A stretch of 36,964 bases of DNA. Origin: Desulfobacteraceae bacterium (GTDB lineage Bacteria; Desulfobacterota; Desulfobacteria; Desulfobacterales; Desulfobacteraceae). The notes under the pieces are model-generated. The model saw nothing but the letters and a program-made list of their open reading frames with translations. It was not told the origin of the DNA and searched no databases. Below are positions 8,157-16,443 of this stretch, one piece after another. Positions within the stretch are counted from its first letter, which is position 1. Every line of letters begins with the position of its first letter. Position numbers and translations under genes: made by a program. The stretch is taken from NCBI GenBank assembly GCA_004796375.1, contig QZLA01000033.1:1-36964 (forward strand). The letters are read 5' to 3'.

Positions 8157-9428
8157 ATGAACCCCCCTATAAAACACGACCAGCACATCATCATCATCGG
8201 CGGCGGGATCATCGGGTTGGCCTGTGCCCATTACCTGAGTGACCACGATATCGACATCCTCGTGATTGACCAGGACGGTATCGGATCCGGCGCGTCGCAT
8301 GGCAACTGCGGGTTGCTTCACTTCTCGGGTGTGATCCCGCTGTGCGCGCCCGGCGTCATTTCTAATGAAATTTTCCGGATGTTTTCAAGCGCATCCCCTC
8401 TGTATATCAAGCCGGGACTTGACTTCAAGCTGTATTACTGGCTGACCCGGTTCGCCTTGAACTGCAACCCGTCACACAAAAGTCACGGATCAGCCGCTAA
8501 AACTGCCCTGCTCAAATATTCACTGGATCTTTTTCTGGATCTTTTTGCACTGGATGCCTTTACCGACAAGTCCGCTTGTGAGCTTGAAAAACAAGGACTG
8601 GTACTTGCCTTCAAGGATCCTAAAAAATTTGAAGCATACAAGAAAACCAATGATTGGCTTGCCAAATACGGTTTTGGCGGAACCGCCTATCCAAATGAAA
8701 AGCTCGGTGATCTTGAACCGTGCCTGAAACCCCACCTTGCCGGTGCCTGGCTCAATTCCCATGACTGGCACCTGAGACCGGATACCTTGATGAAAACCTG
8801 GCGAAACCACCTTTCCCAAAAAGGGGTCCGCTTCCTGGAATATGCAAAGGCGCAGGATTTCCTGACCAATGAGGGGCGGATCCAGGAGGTGGTGACCCCG
8901 AAAGGGTCTTTCAAGGCAGACACGTTTGTCATGGCTACGGGTGCATGGGCCGGTCCCATGGCATCCCTGCTTGATACCCGTATCCCGGTCCAGCCGGGTA
9001 AAGGATACAGCCTCACCATGGAACGGCCGGATCCATGCCCGTCCATCCCCTGTCTGCTGTATGAGCGTAATATGGTGGTTACACCCTGGGAAAGCGGTTA
9101 CCGGCTGGGCGGTACCATGGAATTCTCAGGGTTTAACAGTCCGCTGGATCGAAAACGGTTGGACCGCTTGATTGAAGGTTCGCAAGAGTATCTTTCCTCC
9201 CCACCCGGCAGTGTCGTGACCGAGGAGTGGACCGGCCTGCGGCCCATGACCTCTGATGACCTGCCCGTGATTGATCGATCCGGCGATTACTCAAATCTGT
9301 TTATTGCCACCGGTCATGGAATGCTGGGGATCACCATGGCTACGGGTACGGGAAAAGCCATTACCGATATGATTCTTGAAAATACTTTAGAGATAGATAT
9401 GGAGGCATTTTCTGCGAAACGGTTCTAG
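8157..9428 (+). CDS. dadA: FAD-dependent D-amino acid dehydrogenase (DadA-like)
   Basis: DAO-family flavoprotein, 423 residues, predicted to deaminate D-amino acids oxidatively and pass electrons to the respiratory chain. The Rossmann FAD site IIIGGGIIGLACAHYL is at residues 11-26, then DQDGIGSGASHGNCG, the flavin-contact ATGAWAG mid-protein, and the C-terminal GLRPMTSDDLPVIDRS and ATGHGMLGITMATGTG. DadA is favoured over glycine oxidase by its length and the SHGNCG segment, but the substrate cannot be fixed from sequence. AAGGAT precedes the ATG by about 7 nt. The gene ends at a strong hairpin terminator. Confidence 0.85.
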   Translation: MNPPIKHDQHIIIIGGGIIGLACAHYLSDHDIDILVIDQDGIGSGASHGNCGLLHFSGVIPLCAPGVISNEIFRMFSSASPLYIKPGLDFKLYYWLTRFALNCNPSHKSHGSAAKTALLKYSLDLFLDLFALDAFTDKSACELEKQGLVLAFKDPKKFEAYKKTNDWLAKYGFGGTAYPNEKLGDLEPCLKPHLAGAWLNSHDWHLRPDTLMKTWRNHLSQKGVRFLEYAKAQDFLTNEGRIQEVVTPKGSFKADTFVMATGAWAGPMASLLDTRIPVQPGKGYSLTMERPDPCPSIPCLLYERNMVVTPWESGYRLGGTMEFSGFNSPLDRKRLDRLIEGSQEYLSSPPGSVVTEEWTGLRPMTSDDLPVIDRSGDYSNLFIATGHGMLGITMATGTGKAITDMILENTLEIDMEAFSAKRF

Positions 9429-9447
9429 CTGGAATACGCTGAAAATT

Positions 9448-9506
9448 AAAAGAGGCGCAAGTTGTGTTCAGCCCGATGCTGAAATGCTTGCGCCTCTTTT
9501 CTTTTT
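9448..9506. terminator. Strong bidirectional intrinsic terminator
   Basis: A perfect 14-bp stem: AAAAGAGGCGCAAG (9448-9461) with its complement at 9487-9500, followed by a T-rich tract. The 25-nt loop contains a second perfect stem, TTCAGC (9467-9472) with GCTGAA (9478-9483). The A-run on the left arm makes it work on both strands, serving the convergent dadA-like gene and cold-shock gene. Confidence 0.92.
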
Positions 9507-9530
9507 CTGGGAATTGACTAGTTCAATAAA

Positions 9531-9731
9531 CTAAACAACGGTAACGTTGACTGCGGCAGGCCCTTTCTGTCCCTCTTCCACGTCAAAAGATACTTTGTCG
9601 CCTTCGTTCAGTGATTTAAATCCGCTGGAGTTGATCCCGGTATAGTGGACGAAAACGTCCGGCCCGTTCTCCTGCTCGATAAATCCAAATCCTTTAGCAT
9701 CATTAAACCATTTTACGATCCCATCTGCCAT
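9531..9731 (-). CDS. Cold-shock domain protein (CspA family)
   Basis: 66-residue single cold-shock domain, a small OB-fold protein that binds single-stranded RNA or DNA. RNP1 is KGFGFI and RNP2 is VFVHY; the start [10 protein letters not shown] is standard. A longer frame upstream (to 9797) is in phase, but the ATG at 9729-9731 has GAGGAG 9 nt ahead and gives the exact family length. A candidate promoter far upstream gives it a long 5' untranslated leader, as in many cold-shock mRNAs. Confidence 0.96.
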   Translation of the reverse strand: MADGIVKWFNDAKGFGFIEQENGPDVFVHYTGINSSGFKSLNEGDKVSFDVEEGQKGPAAVNVTVV

Positions 9732-9866
9732 TGTGACTTTCTCCTCAAAAAAGTTAATTGTTCTAGTTTCACACTTTTGGGTCTTGCCACTACACAAATG
9801 GGACTGCCCTTTAGAACGAAACTGCTATGCCTCCAACCACGGTCCTCCTACCTCGGCTTGGGTTGT

Positions 9867-9894
9867 ATCATATAAGCTTGAATTTAAAAATCAA
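9867..9894 (-). promoter_or_regulatory. Candidate promoter of the cold-shock gene
   Basis: Minus-strand TTGATT (9889-9894), 16-nt spacer, TATGAT (9867-9872). Transcription from here would give a leader of about 125-130 nt before the csp start. Confidence 0.5.
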
Positions 9895-9947
9895 GACTTA
9901 ATTTGCATTTTTATCCAAAACTAGTTGTTTTCGTGTATAAGCCTGAC

Positions 9948-10934
9948 CTATACAGGAATTCCACCCGAAAACCAGCATGCACTGAAATGATCTTCAGACA
10001 TTTGTACTTCGTTAGGAATATCCTGCAAACACACCTGTTGCGCTTTAGGGCATCGGGCGGCGAACCGGCATCCTTCAGGCATGGATAACAACGAGGGGAC
10101 CTGTCCCTTTATGGTAGGCAACATGGTTTTCGGCGTTTTCGCCCTTGACGGCATGGAACTGAGCAGCCCCTGGGTGTAAGGGTGAGACGGAGAACGAAAC
10201 AATTTTCTAATCGGTGCCCGCTCGGCCACCCGGCCGGCATACATCACAACGGCATCATCGCAATTCTGTGCGATGACACCCAGGTCATGGGTAATCAGGA
10301 TAACGGACATGCCGATCTGGGCCTGCAGCGATTTTATCAGTTCAAGGATCTGTGCCTGAACCGTCACATCCAGTGCAGTGGTGGGTTCGTCGGCAATCAG
10401 GACTTCCGGCTGCGCAGCCAGGGCCATGGCGATCATGACCCGCTGCCTCATCCCCCCCGAAAGCTGGTGGGGGTATTTGCCCAGTAAGGTCTGTGCATCG
10501 GCGATACCGACCTTGTCCAGCATCCCCAGAGCGGCGTCGTTTTTATCTGCGGATGTCATGTCATCAAAATGAAGGTCATATACCTCCACGAGCTGTCGGC
10601 CGATACTGTGGACCGGGTTTAAGGCGGTCATGGGCTCCTGGAAAATCATGGAAATTTTCCGACCCCTGAACCGAAAGAGCGCTTCAGGGGCAAGGCTGAA
10701 AATGTCATCGCCGTTGAACATCGCCACCCCGTTCACGATCCTGGCCGCCGGCTTGGGCAGAAGCCTCATGATACTCAGCGCCGTAACGCTCTTGCCGCAT
10801 CCGGATTCCCCGACAATCCCCAGGGTTCCTCCTTTTTCAAGTCGAAAAGACACGGAATCTACGGCACGGACATCTCCCTCTTCGGTATCAAATGCAACGG
10901 CCAGGTCTGTGACCTCAAGTATCGGGGTTTTCAT
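9948..10934 (-). CDS. Peptide ABC transporter ATP-binding protein (DppD/OppD type)
   Basis: Cytoplasmic ATPase of a dipeptide/oligopeptide importer, 328 residues. Walker A is GESGCGKS, the signature LSGGMRQR, Walker B VLIADEPTTALD and the switch His in LITHDLGV. The C-terminal extension with CRFAARCPKAQQVC is the oligopeptide-type cysteine motif (a possible Fe-S site in this subfamily). Its ATG overlaps the stop of the upstream binding-protein gene as ATGA (10931-10934), a clear sign of coupling. No permease gene and no second DppF-type ATPase follow: the next gene downstream is the cold-shock gene. Confidence 0.95.
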   Translation of the reverse strand: MKTPILEVTDLAVAFDTEEGDVRAVDSVSFRLEKGGTLGIVGESGCGKSVTALSIMRLLPKPAARIVNGVAMFNGDDIFSLAPEALFRFRGRKISMIFQEPMTALNPVHSIGRQLVEVYDLHFDDMTSADKNDAALGMLDKVGIADAQTLLGKYPHQLSGGMRQRVMIAMALAAQPEVLIADEPTTALDVTVQAQILELIKSLQAQIGMSVILITHDLGVIAQNCDDAVVMYAGRVAERAPIRKLFRSPSHPYTQGLLSSMPSRAKTPKTMLPTIKGQVPSLLSMPEGCRFAARCPKAQQVCLQDIPNEVQMSEDHFSACWFSGGIPV

Positions 10935-12871
10935 TTGACAATGGCCTTGGGCATATATTTATCATCCTTGATCACCACGGGTTCAAAGGTCTGTTTGGAT
11001 TTCATGGCCCCAAGGGTTTCTTTCTTAACCGCATCATCCACCCAGAACACGCCCCCCGTGGAGGTACCAAAAGGAGAAAAAAGGTTTTCTGACCGCTTGG
11101 TGCCATGAAATTCAGGCAGCCTGAGCCAGCGCCAGTATCCCTGCCGGACATAGGGCACCATGAACGTGGGAACAAACGCGCCGGTATCATGAATCAGGGG
11201 CTGTATCTTCATGGACAGCGCAATCCGCTCCTCTGCCTCCAGGCTGTCGCGGTATTGATCGATCAACTTGTCAAGCACCTTGTTATCCGTATTGGTAATA
11301 TTATTGGTCTGGGGTTTATGGGCATTGTCCGAGTGCCAACCCTGCCAGTATGACGGGCGCAGGTTGGTGGACCACCCCATCCAGGCCACATCATGATTCT
11401 TTTCAAGAAATTTCTTAAAGGAGGCTGTCGAATCCAGTTTCTGCAGACGCAGTTCAATGCCGGCTTTAGCAGCCTCCTCCTTTAACACCACCAGCCGTGG
11501 CGTGTGGCCTTCAAATCCGTAGGTCACCTCAACGGAAAACCGCTGACCCCCTTTTGCCCATATGCCGTCCTTCCCCCGGTTCCATCCGGAATCGGTCATC
11601 AACTCCCCCACCCTGTCGATATTATAGGTCCTGGGTCTGACCGCCTCGTTGGTATATTCCCCATACCCGTAAAACGCCTGGGGGAGCCTCAGGTAGTCAT
11701 TTCGCAATACACCCTGAATCACCTTTTCCACATTCATGGCATGGGCAAAGGCATACCTCAGATTGATATCGCTGAACATCGGTTTGTCACAGTTGAGCCA
11801 CATCCCTTGCGCACTCTGCGGGTTGTCATAGTAGTACCAGATTTTTTGGGTGTACCCGTTGTTAAAAATATCGATATCCGATTTGGTGTGCCAGTAATCC
11901 GGAAAGGTCAAAGGGAAGGTATCGATTTTTCCTTTTTTGAAAAATTCCCACGACATGTTGAAATCCCTGACCACATCGAGGACCACCAGATCAACATTAA
12001 ATCGGTTCTTAAAGTAGCGGTGGTCCTTGGCCCACCACGCCTTTTTCCGCTTGAATTTGACATATTTTCCCTTTTTGAAATCTGAAATCTGGTAGGGTCC
12101 GGTATTGGGATGGATTTCCCAGTTGTATTTCTGGACAAAGTCAGATCCCAGGGGTTTAAAAAAATGTTCTGGTGTCGGATCAAGGGCCACGTGGAGGTGC
12201 AGGTCCGGTACTGCCTTGGTCGCGCGGATACCGATGGTGTAATCATCGTAAACAAATACCGTGTCGATCTCCCGGGTGTAATAGTCGTTATAAAAGGGTG
12301 CGATGATGTGTTTGGAACGCATAAAGGTCAGTGTATAGGCGTAATCCCAAGCGGTCACCGGTTCCCCGTCCGACCATCGGGCCGCTTTGTCCAGTTTAAA
12401 ATACATGGTTTTCTTATCATCATCAAACGCCCAGTGGGTCGCCAGTTCCGGAATGATATTGTCGGTATTGGGATGGAGATTGATCAGAGACATGAAATTG
12501 GCGCGCAGATGGCTGGCAAATGATCCATTGGAATCCGGGCCGACCAGCCGGAACGTCATGGGAAAACTGAGGATGTAATCTTTGAACACCCCTCCTTTTT
12601 GGGCCTTGGGAGATGAGAACACCGGATCGTCATTGTTGGTCAGCCAGTTGATGTTATTAGGCATGGGGTCATATTGACGCTGCTGACCCTGTTCTTTGGC
12701 AGGTGCGTGTTCTTGAACCGTTTCCTTCACGGCGGCTTCTGTTTTCTGTTCCGGTTCCTGGTTCTGGCACCCCCATACCGCAAGAAGGGCCATACCGATC
12801 ATGGCCAGGATCGATAACCGGATCCTGAAAGGTGTGGTTCGGGCACTGCGCATTCTGCTCAAAAGATTCAT
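10931..12871 (-). CDS. Extracellular peptide-binding lipoprotein (YejA-like, SBP family 5)
   Basis: 646-residue solute-binding protein. The N-terminus has a basic stretch, a hydrophobic core and AVWGC at about residue 35, a probable lipobox with an unusual Trp at -2. A Glu/Gln-rich linker follows, then the family 5 fold. PNNINWLTNNDDPVF, FMSLINLHP and KTMYFKLDKAARWSDGEPVT are typical, and the protein resembles YejA more than OppA (inference). AGGAG lies 6 nt ahead of the ATG. It overlaps the ATPase gene, so the pair should act in peptide or microcin-type uptake, but the membrane permeases must be encoded elsewhere or are lost. Confidence 0.9.
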   Translation of the reverse strand: MNLLSRMRSARTTPFRIRLSILAMIGMALLAVWGCQNQEPEQKTEAAVKETVQEHAPAKEQGQQRQYDPMPNNINWLTNNDDPVFSSPKAQKGGVFKDYILSFPMTFRLVGPDSNGSFASHLRANFMSLINLHPNTDNIIPELATHWAFDDDKKTMYFKLDKAARWSDGEPVTAWDYAYTLTFMRSKHIIAPFYNDYYTREIDTVFVYDDYTIGIRATKAVPDLHLHVALDPTPEHFFKPLGSDFVQKYNWEIHPNTGPYQISDFKKGKYVKFKRKKAWWAKDHRYFKNRFNVDLVVLDVVRDFNMSWEFFKKGKIDTFPLTFPDYWHTKSDIDIFNNGYTQKIWYYYDNPQSAQGMWLNCDKPMFSDINLRYAFAHAMNVEKVIQGVLRNDYLRLPQAFYGYGEYTNEAVRPRTYNIDRVGELMTDSGWNRGKDGIWAKGGQRFSVEVTYGFEGHTPRLVVLKEEAAKAGIELRLQKLDSTASFKKFLEKNHDVAWMGWSTNLRPSYWQGWHSDNAHKPQTNNITNTDNKVLDKLIDQYRDSLEAEERIALSMKIQPLIHDTGAFVPTFMVPYVRQGYWRWLRLPEFHGTKRSENLFSPFGTSTGGVFWVDDAVKKETLGAMKSKQTFEPVVIKDDKYMPKAIVK

Positions 12872-12972
12872 AGGTTACTCCTGTTTTTCATTTGCCGGCG
12901 GATTCTGATTCTATTCAGCCCAGAGCATACCAGATAGAGGCTGAAGGGATCAATCTTTTGTTTTTAGAACTA

Positions 12973-13001
12973 TTGACCCCTCAAGGGATTTCATATAGCA
13001 T
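12973..13001 (+). promoter_or_regulatory. Possible promoter of the motA-motB-pilZ-dinB run
   Basis: TTGACC (12973-12978), 17-nt spacer, TAGCAT (12996-13001), about 70 nt before the motA-like start. It is an ordinary sigma-70-like match; I see no flagellar sigma-28 consensus here. Confidence 0.3.
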
Positions 13002-13068
13002 ATTCAATGATAACAAATCGTGTTCAAGGGCATTTCATTCAAACTGCTTGGCCAAGGACTGAAGAATT

Positions 13069-13839
13069 ATGGATATTGCGTCTCTCATCGGTATTGTTTC
13101 CGGCCTGAGCCTGATTGTGACCGCCATTTTCCTAGGAGGGGACCTCCACAATTTCATCAACATTCCCGGCTTGATGATCGTCATCGGCGGTACCATTGCT
13201 ACAACGCTACTGACCTTCCAGTTCAAGGATGTGATTGCTGCATTTAAGGCGGCCTACTTTGTATTTTCAAAACGAAAGGAAGACCCCAATGACGCCGTGG
13301 CCACCATGATCCGGCTCAGCCAGATCAGCAGGCGCCAGGGGCTGATTGAAATCGGTAAAATACAGACCTCATCCCTGTTTTTAAAGAAAGCATGCGGACT
13401 GATTGCCGACGGTTCCCCTGAAGAGGTGATCCGTGCTGCCCTGCGGACAGAGATTCAGTCCCTGCAGATGAGACACTTTATCGTACAGGATGTGTTCCGG
13501 AAAATGGGCATGTATTCACCGGCGTTTGGCATGCTCGGCACCCTGATCGGTCTGGTCCAGATGCTTTCCCGCCTCCAGGACCCGTCCAATATCGGGCCGG
13601 CAATGGCTACGGCGCTGCTGACCACCTTTTACGGCTCCCTTTTGTCCACCCTTTTCTTTCTGCCCATTGCCGGGAAGCTTAAGTCACGGACCATTATTGA
13701 GATCATCAACCTGGAAATCATGATGGAGGGAGCGATCTCCATCATCAACAATAACAACCCCGTTATTATTTATGAGAAGCTGTCCAGCTTTATTTCGTCA
13801 AGGCTGCGCAAACCCATGAAAAAAATGAATTTGAAATAG
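13069..13839 (+). CDS. motA: Flagellar motor stator protein MotA (PomA-like)
   Basis: 256-residue inner-membrane proton or sodium channel subunit of the MotA/TolQ/ExbB family. Four membrane segments are visible: the N-terminal GLSLIVTAIFLGG and GLMIVIGGTIATT, a cytoplasmic loop of about 120 residues, then MYSPAFGMLGTLIGLVQML and ALLTTFYGSLLSTLFFLPIAG. The YSPAFGMLGTLIG motif carries the proline needed for torque. Charged loop residues that contact the rotor are present but were not mapped. AAGGA lies about 10 nt ahead of the ATG. The motB-like gene starts 5 nt after the stop, so the two form a stator operon. Flagellar use is likely, but gliding or other ExbB-type roles are not excluded. Confidence 0.93.
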   Translation: MDIASLIGIVSGLSLIVTAIFLGGDLHNFINIPGLMIVIGGTIATTLLTFQFKDVIAAFKAAYFVFSKRKEDPNDAVATMIRLSQISRRQGLIEIGKIQTSSLFLKKACGLIADGSPEEVIRAALRTEIQSLQMRHFIVQDVFRKMGMYSPAFGMLGTLIGLVQMLSRLQDPSNIGPAMATALLTTFYGSLLSTLFFLPIAGKLKSRTIIEIINLEIMMEGAISIINNNNPVIIYEKLSSFISSRLRKPMKKMNLK

Positions 13840-13844
13840 GATCG

Positions 13845-14576
13845 ATGAAAAGTACCCAGGATACAGAGAGCCTGATTTCACACGGCGATGATTCCGTCTG
13901 GCTGATCACCTATGCCGACCTGATGACCCTTTTACTGGTCTTTTTTGTCCTGCTCTATACCCTGGCCTATTTTGAAACCAACATGTACAAATCAGCCATT
14001 GAATCGATCAAGGTAAAGGTGGATCAGGATGCCGACCTGATCGGGTTGATGGAGCTGATGGAGGTGCCTGAATCTTCAGACACCCAGATCACCATTGAGG
14101 ATATTACCGGGTTGAGGTCACGGGCCGAAGCCCTGCAGAAAGATTTTAACGCCCTGGCCAGACGGAGCAGGCAGTCTGAAAACATCAATACCCGTATCCT
14201 CGACAATAAGATTATTGTGACCGTTAAAGGTCAGGTGATCTTCCGGTCCGGGGACGCTGCATTGAGCCGGACGGCCCTTCCCGTGTTTGACGAGATTGTC
14301 CAGATCCTCAGGGATTACCCGGACTACAACATCAATATCAAGGGGCACACCGATGACAACCCCATTGCCACGGGCCGGTTTCCATCCAACTGGGAGCTGT
14401 CTGCCATCCGGGCCACCACGGTACTCAAATACCTGATTTCCAAAGGCGTATCCCCGGATCGGCTGACAGCTACGGGCTACGCTGATATCCTGCCCCTGGT
14501 TCCCAACTCATCGGAAACAAACCGTGCTGTAAACAGGAGAGTTGAATTTGTTCTGGAAAAAAAAGAAACATTCTGA
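13845..14576 (+). CDS. motB: Flagellar motor stator protein MotB (OmpA domain)
   Basis: 243 residues. A single membrane helix near residues 20-42 contains the ion-carrying aspartate in the plug-helix motif ITYADLMTLLLVFFVLLY. A periplasmic linker leads to an OmpA-type peptidoglycan-binding domain with VIFRSGDAAL, IKGHTDDNPI and NRAVNRRVEFV. It anchors the stator to the cell wall and pairs with the MotA just upstream. The gap to motA is 5 bp, and its 3' end overlaps the next gene (PilZ) by 29-35 bp in another frame, which implies translational coupling of stator and c-di-GMP receptor. Confidence 0.94.
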   Translation: MKSTQDTESLISHGDDSVWLITYADLMTLLLVFFVLLYTLAYFETNMYKSAIESIKVKVDQDADLIGLMELMEVPESSDTQITIEDITGLRSRAEALQKDFNALARRSRQSENINTRILDNKIIVTVKGQVIFRSGDAALSRTALPVFDEIVQILRDYPDYNINIKGHTDDNPIATGRFPSNWELSAIRATTVLKYLISKGVSPDRLTATGYADILPLVPNSSETNRAVNRRVEFVLEKKETF

Positions 14577-14955
14577 CACCGAACTGATCCTTGACTCCGG
14601 CAACAAGCGGGACGCCTACCGCTACACCTTTAACCCCCATGAAGCGCTTGAGCTGCAATTCAAGGGCCGTACCATCCGGCTGATCAATATCAGCGCCATG
14701 GGTTTTGCATTCAAGCATACTGAATTTCGAAAAAACGATTCCGATCAGGTCCGTTTTGAACTGCCCATTCCCAACTATCCGGGTGTATCGGAACTCTCCG
14801 TCCGGGTCCGGATTCTGAGTATTGACTCCCATAGTATCTGCCGCTGTGTTTTTGAGAACTGTACAGCGGCGCAGCAGGACCTGATTCACAAATACCTTCT
14901 TGAAATGCAGAAAAAAGATCTGCGACAGCAAAAAGGCCATGATTCTGCACCTTGA
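14542..14955 (+). CDS. PilZ-domain c-di-GMP receptor protein
   Basis: Small cytoplasmic protein of about 137 residues. The N-terminal RxxxR is RDAYR and the second motif NxSxxG is NISAMG, the two elements that wrap intercalated c-di-GMP. The intervening strands and the C-terminal helical tail fit a single PilZ domain. The start is a TTG: the first at 14542 is only 2 nt from AGGAG (14535-14539), while a second in-frame TTG at 14548 has the better spacing of 8 nt and gives a protein two residues shorter. It overlaps motB upstream and dinB downstream. Beside stator genes, a YcgR-like motor brake role is an attractive inference. Confidence 0.85.
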   Translation: MNLFWKKKKHSDTELILDSGNKRDAYRYTFNPHEALELQFKGRTIRLINISAMGFAFKHTEFRKNDSDQVRFELPIPNYPGVSELSVRVRILSIDSHSICRCVFENCTAAQQDLIHKYLLEMQKKDLRQQKGHDSAP

Positions 14956-16105
14956 TATGGATGCGTTTTTTGCCGCCATCGAACAGCGGGACAACCCGGC
15001 ACTGAGGGGTAAACCCATTGCTGTGGGCGGGACTTCCGACAGAAGTGTGGTCAGCACTGCCAGCTACGAGGCCAGAAAATACGGTATCCACTCGGCCATG
15101 CCCATGTTCCAGGCCAAAAAAAAATGCCCCGATTTGATCATCGTGCCGGGCCACCGGACCAAGTACAGTGATGCATCTCGCCAGATTATGGCCATTTTAA
15201 ATGAGTATTCTCCGCTTGTGGAACCGGTATCTATTGACGAAGCCTACATGGACATTTCAGGATGTTCCCGGTTGTTTGGTACCCATCTGGAAATGGCCCA
15301 TGCCATTAAAAAACGGATCAAAGACCAACAGCACCTCACCTGCTCCATCGGTATTGCACCGTTGAAATATATGGCTAAAATCGCCTCAGATATACAAAAA
15401 CCCGATGGCATCACCATTATTAAAAAAGAACAGGCACAGGCCTTTGCCATGGCCCTGGATATCAAAAAGATACCCGGTGTCGGCAAGCGGGCTCTTTCAC
15501 AGCTCCAGCGGTTGAATATCCATACACTTGGTGACATCCACCGGTATGAAGCAGAACACATCGTTTCAAAATTCGGGAAGTTTGGCCTGCGATTGGTTGA
15601 ACTGGCAAACGGGATTGACCAATCCAGGGTGGAATCCCGCCACATCAGAAAATCGATCTCTAAAGAGGTGACCCTGTCCCATGACACCACGGATCCCAAG
15701 TATATCCGTGAAGTGATGCTGTCCCTGTCCCAGAGTGTGGGAAGGACATTGCGCCGCAAAAAAATGGTCTGCGCCAATGTGTTTATCAAACTCAAATTCT
15801 CAGATTTCTCACAGATCACCCGGACCCATAAGCTGAACCTGCCGGTATGCTCTTCAAAATCGATTTATGACGAGGCGGTCAGGCTGTTTGAAAACGTCAC
15901 CCTGAAAAAGCGGGTCAGGCTGATCGGAGTTGGGGTTTCTTCCCTTCAGGATGAATCCGTGCCAGTCCAGATGGAGCTGCTCGGCAATGGGCAGACACGG
16001 CATAAGCAATGGGAACGGGTGGATGAGGCCGTAGACATGATCATGGATAAATTTGGTTCCGACCTGGTCAAGAAGGCGACGCTCAATCCAAGCATCAAAG
16101 AATAG
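14939..16105 (+). CDS. dinB: DNA polymerase IV (Y-family)
   Basis: Error-prone translesion polymerase, 388 residues. The catalytic carboxylates are in LHLDMDAFFAAIEQ at the start and PVSIDEAYMDIS near residue 100. The helix-hairpin-helix segment IKKIPGVGKRALSQL and a little-finger domain with HDTTD follow. The frame extends upstream to 14900, but the ATG at 14939 begins exactly at the conserved strand and overlaps the PilZ gene by 17 bp, with AAGG just ahead. Position in a motility/c-di-GMP operon is unusual. No LexA box was looked for successfully: no internal promoter is evident. Confidence 0.95.
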   Translation: MILHLDMDAFFAAIEQRDNPALRGKPIAVGGTSDRSVVSTASYEARKYGIHSAMPMFQAKKKCPDLIIVPGHRTKYSDASRQIMAILNEYSPLVEPVSIDEAYMDISGCSRLFGTHLEMAHAIKKRIKDQQHLTCSIGIAPLKYMAKIASDIQKPDGITIIKKEQAQAFAMALDIKKIPGVGKRALSQLQRLNIHTLGDIHRYEAEHIVSKFGKFGLRLVELANGIDQSRVESRHIRKSISKEVTLSHDTTDPKYIREVMLSLSQSVGRTLRRKKMVCANVFIKLKFSDFSQITRTHKLNLPVCSSKSIYDEAVRLFENVTLKKRVRLIGVGVSSLQDESVPVQMELLGNGQTRHKQWERVDEAVDMIMDKFGSDLVKKATLNPSIKE

Positions 16106-16127
16106 CCGTTTAAAAAAAGGAGTAAAC

Positions 16128-16412
16128 ATGGAAGACACCGTACAGGTCAAGGTGAACATTACCGGACGCGTTCAGGGTGTGTTTTTCCGGGTGGAATGCC
16201 AGAAAGCCGCGCTCATGGTGGGCCGCATCTCAGGGTATGTGAAAAACATGCCGGACGGATCGGTAGAAGCTGTCTTCTCAGGCCCAAAAGACCGGGTCGA
16301 CCGTATGCTGGCGTGGTGCGAAAAGGGGCCTCCCCTGGGCCGGGTGGATGAAGTCAGCCGGCAGGATCCTGAAGTCGAGGCGTCTTTTACGGATTTTGAT
16401 ATCAGGTACTGA
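16128..16412 (+). CDS. acyP: Acylphosphatase
   Basis: 94-residue enzyme hydrolysing carboxyl-phosphate bonds of acylphosphates such as acetyl phosphate. The active-site loop GRVQGVFFR carries catalytic Arg21, and Asn40 in VKNMPDGSVE orients the water; both are present. AAGGAG is 5 nt ahead of the ATG at 16128; a longer upstream frame overlapping dinB is not supported. It lies 22 bp after dinB and is probably the last gene of this plus-strand run. Confidence 0.95.
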   Translation: MEDTVQVKVNITGRVQGVFFRVECQKAALMVGRISGYVKNMPDGSVEAVFSGPKDRVDRMLAWCEKGPPLGRVDEVSRQDPEVEASFTDFDIRY

Positions 16413-16439
16413 TCCCTTGAGTGTTTCCAGGGGATCAGT
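16408..16439. terminator. Hairpin between convergent acyP and AMMECR1 genes
   Basis: Perfect 9-bp inverted repeat ACTGATCCC (16408-16416) and GGGATCAGT (16431-16439) with a 14-nt loop, overlapping the acyP stop codon. No T-run follows on either strand, so termination here is only plausible by position. Confidence 0.35.
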
Positions 16440-16443
16440 CCGG

